Below are positions 49,021-60,000 of a stretch of DNA of 64,000 nt, one piece after another. Every line of letters begins with the position of its first letter. The first letter of the stretch is position 1. The position numbers and the translations under genes are program-made. Under the pieces are notes generated by a model. That model was not told the origin of the DNA. It did not search any database and saw nothing but the letters and a program-made list of their open reading frames with translations. This DNA is from Lineus longissimus (lineage: Eukaryota; Nemertea; Pilidiophora; Heteronemertea; Lineidae): the NCBI RefSeq assembly GCF_910592395.1, contig NC_088310.1, positions 27,605,491 through 27,669,490 on the forward strand, given 5' to 3'.

Positions 49021-51645
49021 ATGATATTCAAAATGAAGCAACAGAACCTTTTTAACGGAGTCGTCATTGCGCTATTGTCGGCCATGACAGTGATCGCCGC
49101 GTGTCCGTCCAGCAAGTGTACGTGTACCAAAGGAAGCAACGGAATCGAAATCGACTGTAGATACAAGAATCTGAACATGGTGCCAGCATTCACTGACACA
49201 CAAGAGAAATATTACAAACTCAAACTGGGACACAATAACATCCAGGAAATCTCATCAAGGGCTTTCCATGGTCTGAATATTGAGAAATTGGATCTCTCCT
49301 ATAACCCAATCACGAGGCTCTCCCCACAGGCGTTTATCGGGCTTGCCAACCAACTTACTGAACTCATCTTACAAGTGAATCCTAAGGAAGTTGTGAGCTT
49401 TCCACCAGAGTTGTTACGCACCCAAGTAAAATTACGGACGCTCAAGTTGAAAGGTTTTACACTTGCTAGCTTGCAAAGTGGATTATTCAAAAATATGACC
49501 AATCTCGAGCAGTTGACACTCGAACGCTGTCGGATCTCATACATTCATAAGGATGCATTCATTGGAATAGAAAAGAGCCTAGTCGAGTTAAATCTACGCG
49601 GAAACATGCTCGGGTCAGTGCCAAAGGAATCGTTACGAAATCTAACCAAAGTTAAGAAACTTGTACTAGGACAGAATAAGATAACAATGGTCAAATCTAA
49701 CACATTTGCCAAGCTGACAAACTTAAAAGATTTAGACTTATCACAAAATAAAATACTTGGATTAGAACTGAAGGCTTTCGATGGGCTGAAAAATTCCTTG
49801 GAGTTTTTAGGACTGCATGTTAACATGATCAGTCAGGCTAATTTGGCTCCGTTAGCGAACCTGACACGATTAGAACAGTTGAACATAGCACACAATAGCC
49901 TTACTAGTACTCTTCCTGACAACACGTTTAAGAACATGAACAGTTTAGCGTATTTGAACATTCAGGGGAACCGGCTTACTAGCATCAGTCCAGCTACGTT
50001 TGAAGGTTTGCACAAACAGCTCAAAGTTTTGTTACTATCGGAAAACATGATTACTAAACTTCCCGACGAGGTATTCCATCATTTTGAACAGTTACAGGAG
50101 CTATATTTAGACTTGATGATGTTGGGTGGTACGCTAGGCCCACATACGTTTCACGGTTTAGAGGATACCTTGGAGTACCTTACGATGGAAGGAGTGAAGT
50201 TCCAAACAAAAGATTGGAACTCGGTGCGATTCCTCAAAAACTTGAATACATTGAACCTCTGCCAAAACAGCATTGATTCAATTGTACCGTTTACGTTCAA
50301 AAACATGCCGAAACTGGCAAATCTCTTACTGAGTAACAACATTATTGAGAACATTACCCAAGATGATATGAGAGGCTTAGAGGGAAGCTTACAACAGCTC
50401 GTCTTAGACAGTAACAAGATCAACTCCATTGATAATTGTACTTTCCGTGACTTCACCGTCCTTCGAGACCTCAACTTGGACGGCAATCCGCTACACTGTG
50501 ACTGTCGTCTGCTCTGGTTGAAAAACTGGATGAACAAACAACTCAGTGACACGGCAAAAACGAACATTCTCTGGGAGTGCTCATCGCCACCTAGTAACCG
50601 TGATCGACACTTCCGGTTTGTTGCTGAAAAAGACTTGACATGTCCAGATCCGCAACCAGCGTCACCTGTGTGCAAAGATTACAAATCAGTTCTCACGCCT
50701 GTCATCAACGATCACCCAAGCATCAATATCACTTCTGTGATGAACGGAGCAGATTACTTGGTTGTCAGATGGAAACTAGACAATAGTAACAAGGTGACCA
50801 GCGTCAGGATCTACTACAAACTGTCATCAGATGATACGACATCATACAGTCACACTTCCCTCATCCATCCAGCTGTCAAGGAATACAAACTCAGTGGCCT
50901 CATCCCGTCAGCAAACTACACGGTCTGCCTTGGTCTCGATCTCAACGAGGGTATCATCAGTGACCTGCCGCCAGACAACTGCTTATTCGTCAAAACTAAG
51001 GCACCTGTGATGATAAACTTCGCAGCTGATGATCCCAATGTGTTCCCATCCGTCATCATAGGGAGCGCCCTCGGGGGTGCATTGCTTCTGTTGCTTCTCG
51101 TGATATTCATCGCCGTCACGGTGTGCAAGTACAAGAAAAAGAAACGTGCCCACATGTACTGTACAGCGGCCCGGCCGGCACCGCCATTACCCAGTATACC
51201 CCAGCAGACCAAAGTCTGTAATGACCCAATGCCGCAAGTAGGATCTGGTACGAAACGTTTTACTCGTCCAAAATCTATTGACTCTTTAGCGTCCGGAGAA
51301 GACGTCGAGCGATGTATTGGTAATATAAATACTCTACTCATAAGCGCTAGTAATATCTTAAATCTAACTCGTGACGAGAACAACATGGGCCATTTCACAG
51401 ACTCTGCGCTCAGTCGTGACAGTGCGACAGGTACCATGAGCGCCATGAACAGTTTCCATGGCAGTGCTAGTATGATGAGAACTAGCACCAGGTCGTTGAA
51501 CGACCCCCTGCCAAGTCCTCCGTCCACCCCCTCGACTCCGGGGATCAGTACAGTGACGGGACTTCTAAGTGGAAGGCGATTAAGTGACTCAAACTCAAGC
51601 CAAGAATATAAAAACATTTATGATGAAATACCAGTATTGATATAA
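49021..51645 (+). CDS. LRR-FN3 single-pass transmembrane receptor, 874 residues
   Basis: The first ATG (49021) lies immediately after a splice acceptor, so I start there; upstream codons in the frame overlap the polypyrimidine tract. Order of parts: signal peptide (1-26, ending TVIA), Cys-rich LRR N-cap (C28, C33, C35, C46), about 17 leucine-rich repeats of 24-26 residues (65-488), Cys-rich C-cap starting NPLHCDC at 489, a fibronectin III-like domain (about 555-660, with YLVVRWKL and YKLSGLIPSANYTVCL), a transmembrane helix (about 677-702) followed by CKYKKKKR, and a cytoplasmic tail of about 165 residues. The tail holds a Pro-rich stretch, RRLSDS, and the end EYKNIYDEIPVLI. The coding region has no intron. 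The architecture resembles FLRT/ELFN-type adhesion receptors; I cannot assign an orthologue. A cell-surface adhesion or ligand-binding role is inferred. Confidence 0.93.
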   Translation: MIFKMKQQNLFNGVVIALLSAMTVIAACPSSKCTCTKGSNGIEIDCRYKNLNMVPAFTDTQEKYYKLKLGHNNIQEISSRAFHGLNIEKLDLSYNPITRLSPQAFIGLANQLTELILQVNPKEVVSFPPELLRTQVKLRTLKLKGFTLASLQSGLFKNMTNLEQLTLERCRISYIHKDAFIGIEKSLVELNLRGNMLGSVPKESLRNLTKVKKLVLGQNKITMVKSNTFAKLTNLKDLDLSQNKILGLELKAFDGLKNSLEFLGLHVNMISQANLAPLANLTRLEQLNIAHNSLTSTLPDNTFKNMNSLAYLNIQGNRLTSISPATFEGLHKQLKVLLLSENMITKLPDEVFHHFEQLQELYLDLMMLGGTLGPHTFHGLEDTLEYLTMEGVKFQTKDWNSVRFLKNLNTLNLCQNSIDSIVPFTFKNMPKLANLLLSNNIIENITQDDMRGLEGSLQQLVLDSNKINSIDNCTFRDFTVLRDLNLDGNPLHCDCRLLWLKNWMNKQLSDTAKTNILWECSSPPSNRDRHFRFVAEKDLTCPDPQPASPVCKDYKSVLTPVINDHPSINITSVMNGADYLVVRWKLDNSNKVTSVRIYYKLSSDDTTSYSHTSLIHPAVKEYKLSGLIPSANYTVCLGLDLNEGIISDLPPDNCLFVKTKAPVMINFAADDPNVFPSVIIGSALGGALLLLLLVIFIAVTVCKYKKKKRAHMYCTAARPAPPLPSIPQQTKVCNDPMPQVGSGTKRFTRPKSIDSLASGEDVERCIGNINTLLISASNILNLTRDENNMGHFTDSALSRDSATGTMSAMNSFHGSASMMRTSTRSLNDPLPSPPSTPSTPGISTVTGLLSGRRLSDSNSSQEYKNIYDEIPVLI

Positions 51646-52052
51646 AGACTTCATAGAAATAGATTATCATATTTCAAATAGAGAACTGAAATGACGAAAA
51701 ATTTATTTATCCAATGTTGTGTTCTGTTATTGTTATTCGTGGGAAACTGACAATCTGCATGCTAACGGGGATACTGCACTGATGAAGTTTAGCTAAGTTT
51801 TGACTCTGGGGGCTTTTGTCATCACCAGACTGTCTTGCCCAAAGCTGCTGGTCTACAAAACAATTAATTTTTTCACATCTAGAAGTTATTTTGCATTACG
51901 TGTGCAGTATTGACTGTACATCATGTCTAGTCGACTGTATATAAGAACATGTGCATTCTTGAGGTGAACATGACTTCAGTAGACCAGCACAGGGCTTGAC
52001 AAATCTCGGTAATGAAAAAGTCACTTGGTCAAAATCTCACTTAACTTCGCAG
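51646..52052 (+). other. 3' flank of the LRR receptor gene
   Basis: Probable 3' UTR or intron. No canonical AATAAA is visible soon after the stop codon. The stretch ends at an acceptor (cttaacttcgcag, 52052). Confidence 0.35.
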
Positions 52053-52285
52053 GCACAGTATACACGTTCCGACCTGGATTACAACCGTGGACGCCTGGCC
52101 GGACTCAACCCGGCGACTCGACGTGTAGCAGCACGAGGAAGGCCCAGTGCATGGGCCAGCATATCTACGAGGAAGCGTACTGGAGCAACCAACACATCTA
52201 CCAGGAGGCTAACTGCAGCGGTCTACATGTCTACCATGAATACGACGACGGCCAGCAAGCCATGTGCTCTTGGAGAAACGTTTGA
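52053..52285 (+). CDS. Candidate terminal exon with an 11-residue tyrosine repeat
   Basis: After the acceptor at 52052 a phase-1 frame runs 77 codons to TGA at 52283-52285. It is GC-richer than its surroundings. Its C-terminal half contains three 11-residue units: HIYEEAYWSNQ, HIYQEANCSGL and HVYHEY…, each with Tyr in an SH2-ligand-like setting, then WRNV at the end. The overlapping frame from 51996 is also open and Arg/Thr-rich, so frame choice rests on the repeat and composition. The exon could be an alternative 3' end of the LRR receptor upstream (whose tail also ends in NIYDEI) or part of another gene. Confidence 0.35.
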
Positions 52286-53232
52286 GGGGCGCTACCTTCA
52301 AACTTAGGAGTTCAGTCAACAGGATCATGACGTGGAGTACCGTTCGTGGAAGCATGTCTCGCTTGTGGTTAATTCCTGTGACAGACATGTACAATGGCAA
52401 TCTATATATAATACAGCAATGTGTATGTCTATCACAGGCGATAAATCCAAGCTGTATGTTTCTACGATGACGCCGTGCCGTCTTGCAAGATGGTGCTGCG
52501 TCTTCAGTTTGTGAGACCTGCAAACGCCGTGCTGCAGGTCCCATCTGCAGATAAGTTCCTGGAGTTGCAGTCTGCCATCGGAGGATATCTCAAAACAGGA
52601 TGCTGCAGCCTGCAAGTTGCTCGCTGATTGTAATCTAAATGTGGAAACTGCAGTCTACAAGTGGAAGGGATTGCAGACTTAATGTGGATACTGCAGTCTA
52701 CAAGTGGAAGGGATTGCAGTCTTAATGTGGATACTGCAGTCTACAAGCAAGGATAACAGCCGCAAGGAAACTGCTGTAGTCAACTTAGATGCTCCACAAC
52801 CACAAATGGAGGTCTCCATAATCAGAGAAACCGTTGTAATGTGTGAAGTATGTACTATTTCCTATCGTCAGGACATCATCATTTTTCCTCATAGGCGTTG
52901 TGTTCCCTATACCGTGACAAAGACATGATTGGGGCAAATTGCAATGGTCTACATTCCACAACTAAATCACTTCCGACACATTCCATTAATTTATTTATTG
53001 ATCGATTACAATAATCATGACGATGAGGAAATTATAAGCATGGGAAAATCGTGAATGGAAATCATGGGAAATTTCAATGGAAATCACACAAAATTTCAAA
53101 AGGAACTTCTCTTAAAAGTATTTCTTACTTCTATATTTACGTGTTCACAATCAAAATAGCATGAAAGAGTTTCAAATATCATAGGATTATTTATCTATAG
53201 AATCACTAGGAACTCATAATTATATTTTTGAG
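52286..53232. other. Non-coding interval with a 43-bp tandem repeat
   Basis: No convincing coding sequence. Short frames on both strands overlap each other. It contains the repeat at 52638-52747. Confidence 0.35.
52638..52747. repeat. 43-bp tandem repeat, 2.6 copies
   Basis: Copies at 52638-52680, 52681-52723 and a partial at 52724-52747; the unit begins aatgtggatactgcagtcta. Two substitutions separate the first two copies. Confidence 0.92.
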
Positions 53233-53437
53233 AACAATCAAAGGAAATTCGAGGAAACAATTACTGGAATGAATTTCTTTCTGTGCTACTTGGATACACT
53301 GCCTCGGATGATAGCTCTACGTCAGATTCAGCAATAGGAACCTTATTAGCTGCAAGCAGCGTCAATGAAGAAACGAAACTCATTAGATTGGATTACCCGA
53401 AACAGAAGATATCGTATTCATCAAAAGGTTACAAGAG
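53233..53437 (+). CDS. Candidate internal exon, unrecognised gene
   Basis: A frame open for 68 codons ends at a strong donor (AAGAG|GTAAGTTG) in phase 2. The peptide is protein-like, with an aromatic/hydrophobic start (NNYWNEFLSVLLGY) and a Ser/Asp cluster (SDDSSTSDS) followed by LLAASSVNEETKLIRLDYP. It joins the exon at 54607 in phase. The acceptor (atatttttgag, 53232) is weak, so the left edge is uncertain. It has no ATG in this frame, so it needs upstream exons. It enters in phase 1, as does the exon at 52053. Confidence 0.35.
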
Positions 53438-54606
53438 GTAAGTTGATTTTTGGAAAATTTGCACCCCGAAGGAAACTTTTGCAAACTCCCATAACGGATT
53501 GGGAAGGTTTGGAACACGTTCAAAGTTTGAAAAAATACTATCATTTTGTTGGCTATAAACTATTTTACCAAATGTTTGAATCAACCTCTTGAAAATATTT
53601 AGATGTTGGCTGAGGATGAAAAGAGTGATTAGAATACAACGACTTGAAATGGCCCAATCCATTTCGGTCAATAGTACAATATAATGGTTCCTTCAAATTG
53701 CTTCAATTTGCACCGCTTGGCTGTTAAGATTCAAGGTATCAAACTGATGATTACTTTTGTGATTCAGTTTACCCTCTATTTGATTCATGATCACATTCAC
53801 AAGAGAGGAGAGGCAATTTAGAGATTTTCTATTCAAAATATGTCAGGCTTTTGGCTATGAGATGGGAAAATGTAAGAAAATTACAATTTTTGCCATGAAA
53901 TGTTTCTGTCTGGATTATTGAATGAAGAGCTATTTGGGCAATGTGTTGGCGTTGAGCAAGGCGTTTAACAGATTTTTCTAAAATATCGAAACTTTTATGA
54001 TATTACACATTTTTTCATATTTCCCCTCAGGTTATCATTTCAACATTCGAACTGCCGTATTTCACTCGTAATCAAAATCATTGGGAATGATTACACACAT
54101 ACAACATATGTCACCAACTCCAATTGTGATTTCATTTTTGCTGTAGAATGCATTGTTTCTACCACTCCACAACTCAACCCCACTCCAGCCCCTAAAGTGG
54201 GAGCAGAAATATTTCAATTTGAAAATGGAATTGGTTCAATGAGTCAGTTTGCCACTTCCAATACCCAGCTGTGTCAGCCATGCCAGAAAACAGCCCACAA
54301 TAGTCTATAGGAGTCAGCAACACTGGTTAAGTGGCCAGCAAATGAGTGATTGCTCTGACCTCAAATCATGATTGCATGCGACAAAAACGGCTCGTTTGTT
54401 GTGTTCATCGCATGCACCTGTGACGAGAATCAGTGATCGAGGTGATCAATACAAAAAGTAGTACATGAAACCTGACACTACTATGTTTATTCATCCAGTT
54501 TTTTCCTCATCAAATATTCGAATACACCTAGACATGTCAAAGAAAATGTAAAAAAGAGGCAATATTTCTGCTACTAGATAAATATTTGTTTCCGTCCATA
54601 TTTCAG
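53438..54606 (+). other. Putative intron between two candidate exons
   Basis: Bounded by GTAAGT and a strong pyrimidine-rich acceptor (ttgtttccgtccatatttcag). Nothing else is recognised inside. Confidence 0.35.
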
Positions 54607-54745
54607 ATCAAGCCAAGAAGAAACAAGTGAAAGAGACCTACGACCTACAAGCCATCCACAGCAAGTGAAAACACCAAGGCATCTGGTGAAAAGGATTTAC
54701 ATGAACACCCATAAAGACTTTCACAACTTAGAGCTATTCTGTTAG
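54607..54745 (+). CDS. Candidate terminal exon, unrecognised gene
   Basis: It follows a strong acceptor. Read in phase with 53233-53437 it gives 45 codons to TAG at 54743-54745: polar and basic (QEETSERDLRPTSHPQQVK), then IYMNTHKDFHNLELFC. A second frame from the same acceptor is open for only 20 codons. No domain is recognised. Confidence 0.35.
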
Positions 54746-56946
54746 CTTTTGTATAGTCACAAAATACAACTGTCTACACACGGTAGCATTGTCTTTGATA
54801 TTGCTATCAACATTAGCTGGGGTAGGCACAACTTGGCTAACAGGAGGTCAAGTTAGCCCTCCGTCTGACCTGTTGTTTGGATAATCTACAAGCCTAATAT
54901 TTGGTTGATTGTTTGTACTCTGGATGAGAAACGGAGATACTCAATCACAAGCACGTGATGTCACATCAGTCCCAGACATTACATGCCTGACTACAAATCA
55001 GCCACCATCCATCGGACCTTTGAAAATAGATATCAACTGTTAATGGAAATTGGATAAAGTTTCTTATTTTTCTTAAGAAAAGCTATTAAGGATTAACTTC
55101 AAGGGAACCAGATCCAGGAAAGATCGTCTGGTTGCATTCAAAGTCATCAAATGACAAGGGGTGCATTGTTACAAGTAGAAATGAGCTTCTCCAGAATGTC
55201 ATCTTTTTTTCACCCTAACTACCAGACCCTCAGGGGATGATCAGTCCCCATCAGTCATTAAAGTATGATCGATCATTAATCACCTGCAAAAAACTGCAGA
55301 GAAACTTTAAAGTCTTATTAGGGATTCAGGAAGAAGAAGAGATGAAATACTGAACTAGCTACAGCTATGCATGTGTTGTTGCTGTTAAGTTATCAGAGGA
55401 GACTTCTGAATATTATTTTGACTGATTCCTTGTTCTGTATAATAGCAGCTGTATCTAAATAAGTACATAGATTGATTGATAGATTCACATACTTTAAATT
55501 CTCACTTGACTTAAACTTATTTCGAAAATCAGTTTTGGAAAGTCCCATGAGGTGAAGAGCTGAATGAGCAGGATGCCTCAATCAGCTGACACAACATAAG
55601 GGTCAGCCAGCACTCACCTCAAATTATATTTTTACATTCTTTTAGAAGGAAGCAACAAGTTTGAGTTTGATTGCGGCTTTTTATGCAAAGTTGTTGGAAG
55701 CCAAGGTTTGCAGTATAGTGCGATGGGCTTAGGCAATGATCTAGCTGATTTTAAAGGAAAGGACTCATAAGTGAGAAGTAGTTGACAATGAGGAAATCGA
55801 CATGTATGGTTACCAAATGAAACATCTCAGTGACCAGAAATCTTATTTGAAAGCTCTGCCACAGCCCCTGCAGACTTCTAGGGATAAATCACTCATCGCT
55901 GCCACTAAAATCACCAGGTGTGTCGAGATGTTGATCTCCATGAGTCCTTTCCTTTAACGTTGTGTACATATTCCATGTTAGCTGATCCTTGTTGTGTGTC
56001 TTCAGCTAATTGTCCGCCAGAGAAACCGGCTGAGTAGCAATTAACTGAAACGGAACTTACAACTGACCTACCTCATTGTAGTAAGGTACATGCACTCACA
56101 CTAAAGACTTGATTTCGTGGTCGCATCTTTCCTAAAGAGTTATGAAGAATCTACTCCTCCACTTTAAACTACCCTCTTTGCTGTAGCTTTAAAAGTCTAA
56201 AGAAAGACTCTGCCCGGGCTGAGGCACAAAGAGCAAGCAGTCTATAATAATGAATGGAGTTTGAGAAACGGCCACACAAGGATATTGCTCTAACAAGCTG
56301 GTCATGCGACTCTGCCTTGATGGACTCACTGGGAAAGATCACACCACGTAATCTGGTCTAGGACACGGCAAAGCTTTCACTGTACTCAAAGGAGGGCTTC
56401 ACACTGTGCTTACTTGAGCTAGGTCTTTCCCCTACTTCACTCCCTTAGAATCCATGGTGAGGCCAAACCGTTTCATACACATGTGTCCAACACTGTCAAA
56501 TCACTTGACTCTTTTGGGTTTTTTAGGTGACTTTTGCATTCATACATGTTGAGCCAATTTATGCGTAGAGAAGTTCCAAAATCAGTAAATTTGGGGGAGG
56601 ACTATCCAACTAACTTGCTTATAAATTGCTTATCAAATCAATTTCAGTATAAGCAAGTGATTGCGTTGAATACATTTCTCCCATTAAACCCATAAGTAAT
56701 TGCGCGACACAAATCGGAATTATGTTGAATTTGACCTAAAAAGGTTGATAAACAATCAATTTCAATGCCCAGTATCTCATTAATGTAATTTTTTATCCAG
56801 GATCTTTATCAGTAGTCAAATTTACCTCTTGTATGTCATGAATTTCTAGGGTCGTTGGAGGGCCAATCCAGAAAATGAGGTAATTACACCAGCCACTTGA
56901 CAATGCAATATTAGATCGTTCTCTTTGCTATGTCTTGGTCACTAGA
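54746..56946. other. No gene recognised
   Basis: AT-rich, with only short unsupported open frames on either strand. Confidence 0.4.
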
Positions 56947-57062
56947 CAGAAGAACCTCTCAATCAAGGACAACTTCATATTCATAACCACAAATCTAGAC
57001 CTTTAGTGGTGTTCTTATTATGATTTAGGATTGAAATAAGGTGTCCTTGATAGAGAGGTGTG
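56947..57062. mobile_element. Decayed fragment related to the 11.3-kb MITE family
   Basis: Starts agaacctctcaatcaaggac and ends ggtgtccttgatagagaggtg, echoing the termini and subrepeats of the elements at 11346 and 11969. The CAGT terminus and TA duplication are lost. Confidence 0.45.
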
Positions 57063-60000
57063 ATTGGATCTCTATGCTAAGTAGTTTACAACGGGCAGAA
57101 AGTTCCTATCTATCAAAGCGGAGCACTGGTCTTGAACTTTAGCAGAGTGAGCCAGAATACTGGAGGTTTTAAAGCCTTTGCATTGATCATGTGAGATTGG
57201 GGTAGAATGCTTGGGGGGGGGGGGGGGGCGCTACTTGCAGGCTTAGACTTGCATGTAAAAGACAATGTTATGACTAAAAGGATTGAAATATATTGTCTTG
57301 ATTTTCGTATCCAAGGTGTATATTCATGTTTGGTATAAAGAAAATGGTGAAACATATTTAAAATGTGACAAGTTCATTATCATATTCATCATAAAGGTTT
57401 TCAATGATTCCAAACTATTTATTGCATTTCTTACATATTACTGATAGCTAGCGCTTACAGCTATACTAATGTAAGGCATAGCTTCATTTATGTGGTAAAA
57501 AATGATTTTGTATAAAGCTGAGATTTGAAAGTAGAACTGAAAAGTTGTGATATATTTGTGTTTGTTGCTCTATGCTAAGATAGTCATTCAAGAACAATAA
57601 AATTGACTTGCCAATAAAAAATAACGTTTTCCTTTTCTATATATCTACCATGTCTACTGTGAAACAGGCTAGGAGCTGTTGCAGCTTTCTTGGCCACAAC
57701 ACATCTTTTGTGATGATATACATTATTACAATGCAGGTGCTGCCCCCTGGCAAGCCTTGATGGCTCCTGAGTGAGATTACAATATCGAATATTCAGGAGT
57801 TTGGAATGCAAATTAACATGAAAACTCCTGCAATTGGTGAGACAACTGAAATGACCCAATCTAAGGCCGCTGTATAAAACACCCAGCATGCCTGAGCAAG
57901 GCCTACTTATTTGCTCTGATTATAGATTTCATGAATATCAGTGAACTACAAATGTCAACATTCCAGAGACGATTCTGGGATAGCCCGACTTCTCTTACGT
58001 CTTTCCCCACACACTGGCTGCTACAATAGCCACTGCTGACCTTGCTCCTCCAAGCAAAGCTACTCACCAATAAAAGTAGATTGTGGCACTCAACCTGATC
58101 GAGTGTCTCCTTCATAAGCTGATTTAGGGGAAGCTTAGCAACCTACCACCAAAAAGGAGCTTTTCAAGGAAATTTTCCATCGCAAGTTTCACCTAAGATC
58201 TCATGTTCTTTACTGCACAATCATGAGAGTTGAGAGATTATTTTCCGAAAATGTCTTAGTTTCTTTACACATACATCTCCAAAACAACAAGGCATCAGGC
58301 TCAGTCCTCACCCCAACGTGACAGACATGCAACAGACAAATCAGTTCTGCACACAACCGCCGTCAGCCCCCTGTCATCCAAACATGGTGCTTCACACGAT
58401 TTATGAACTTTGGAGAATCACCATTTGAAACCACAAGTTTTCACCAGTTTGATTAGCAAATGGAAGTCACTAGCAACCTACAAATTGCATACTTAGTGAA
58501 AATCTGTGAAAATAATTAAAGAGATCTGAAGCTGCAAATGGACCGTCAATCCTCTTGCAACACATTATTGCCTGCCCAGAATTGATCTTTTGGAAAAACG
58601 ATATAAAACTTTTGACTTGACGAGAGAACCTTCATGCAGCCTGAGCGGTTCCGTTATTGTTGAAAGAAGGTCAAATGTCAACTCTGCATTGGTTGGTAAA
58701 CCAGTCAGACTTGACAAAGCCTGTTCTACAAATCAAACAATCATAGACCAGGAGTTGAGCAATGTCAAATAGCTTTCTAGTTTTTAACGTGATTCATGCA
58801 AAGCACTGTGGATGCTGTGCACACTGGAATAGTCACCTGACAATCTGTCACTTAACGATTAATGCATAGGACCCATGGTATAGCCACCGAGATGAGGCAA
58901 CCTTAGATTCTCCGTTATAACTTGCCAGCGTATAATGAAGGGAAAACAGGGTTGATTGTCCTCAAAGATAAACATTGTACAAATTGGCAAATTCATCCGA
59001 ATGCAGTATTTCACTGACCAAAATTGCTATCAGGAAGGGGAATAACGGGATGGCAGGACAGATACTTCCTTCCCCTCTCTATAATGAGATAAGAGCAGCC
59101 CTCCGAGCATATGATGCCATTTTTCTGTGGTGTGTTATCATCTCTAAAGTGTTGCCCTCAAAGGTGTTTTCGTTACTTTGCCAAGGAAGCGACTATTGTT
59201 GGTTTGAAGGGGGTTGATAAGTGAGACCAATTGGGATCCTCTTTCGTGGACTCCCAATTTGAGATAATGATGGCTGATTGCCGTGATTGTCAGCTTGTCA
59301 CACAATACATCAGGAGACCTTTGGAAGGGGCATCATATCACAATATGAAAGTTGAACTGAAGCCAAGTGTGGAATTTGCAGAAATCAGATGTCAACAAAC
59401 ATTCGAGTAAATGATGTCTCTGTGGAATTCAAATTCATTGCAATGAGCATTAGATGGGTCTGTGTATTGTCAGTTGTGTTTATTGCAGACTGATTTTTTG
59501 AGATGGCATTACATTCCGAGTCCTGACCCAAAAATATGACTTCACATGTCTAGATGTATGACGTATCAAGCTCATTCGTGCAACAAACTCAAAATCAGAG
59601 AAAGCGTCAGAACTGGCCTGAGGATGATCGTGACAGAAATCACCGTCGTTACTGAAAGACATAGCCGACAGTATCGAAAACAAGCAGGGGGTCATTTATC
59701 ATTCATCGGCAAGAATAAATTGCATTCTTGAAGAATCCTGGCAACAAAAGAATGCGTGAGATGATCCTTTCCAAGAGATGCGGCAGGCAGCCGACAGTTG
59801 CAACAATTGTGCAGTGAGTGAAAGTCATAAATGAGCCATGCTCTTTGGTTGAGAAAGGTGTCGATGAGCCACAAAGAGGGTGCAGACTAGTAGGCCAGGT
59901 GTCATACTCACATAATGAGGCCAGGGAAGAAGTAACAAGGCATGAGAGACTATTCATATCAGCAATTCAATTTCCAGTATTTTTCCAAGTGATGAGTATC

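Noticed and set aside
51996-52307. 103-codon frame overlapping the 52053 candidate exon
   Set aside because: Its Arg/Thr-rich low-complexity peptide is best explained as the shifted reading of the tyrosine-repeat frame; it has no repeat logic of its own.
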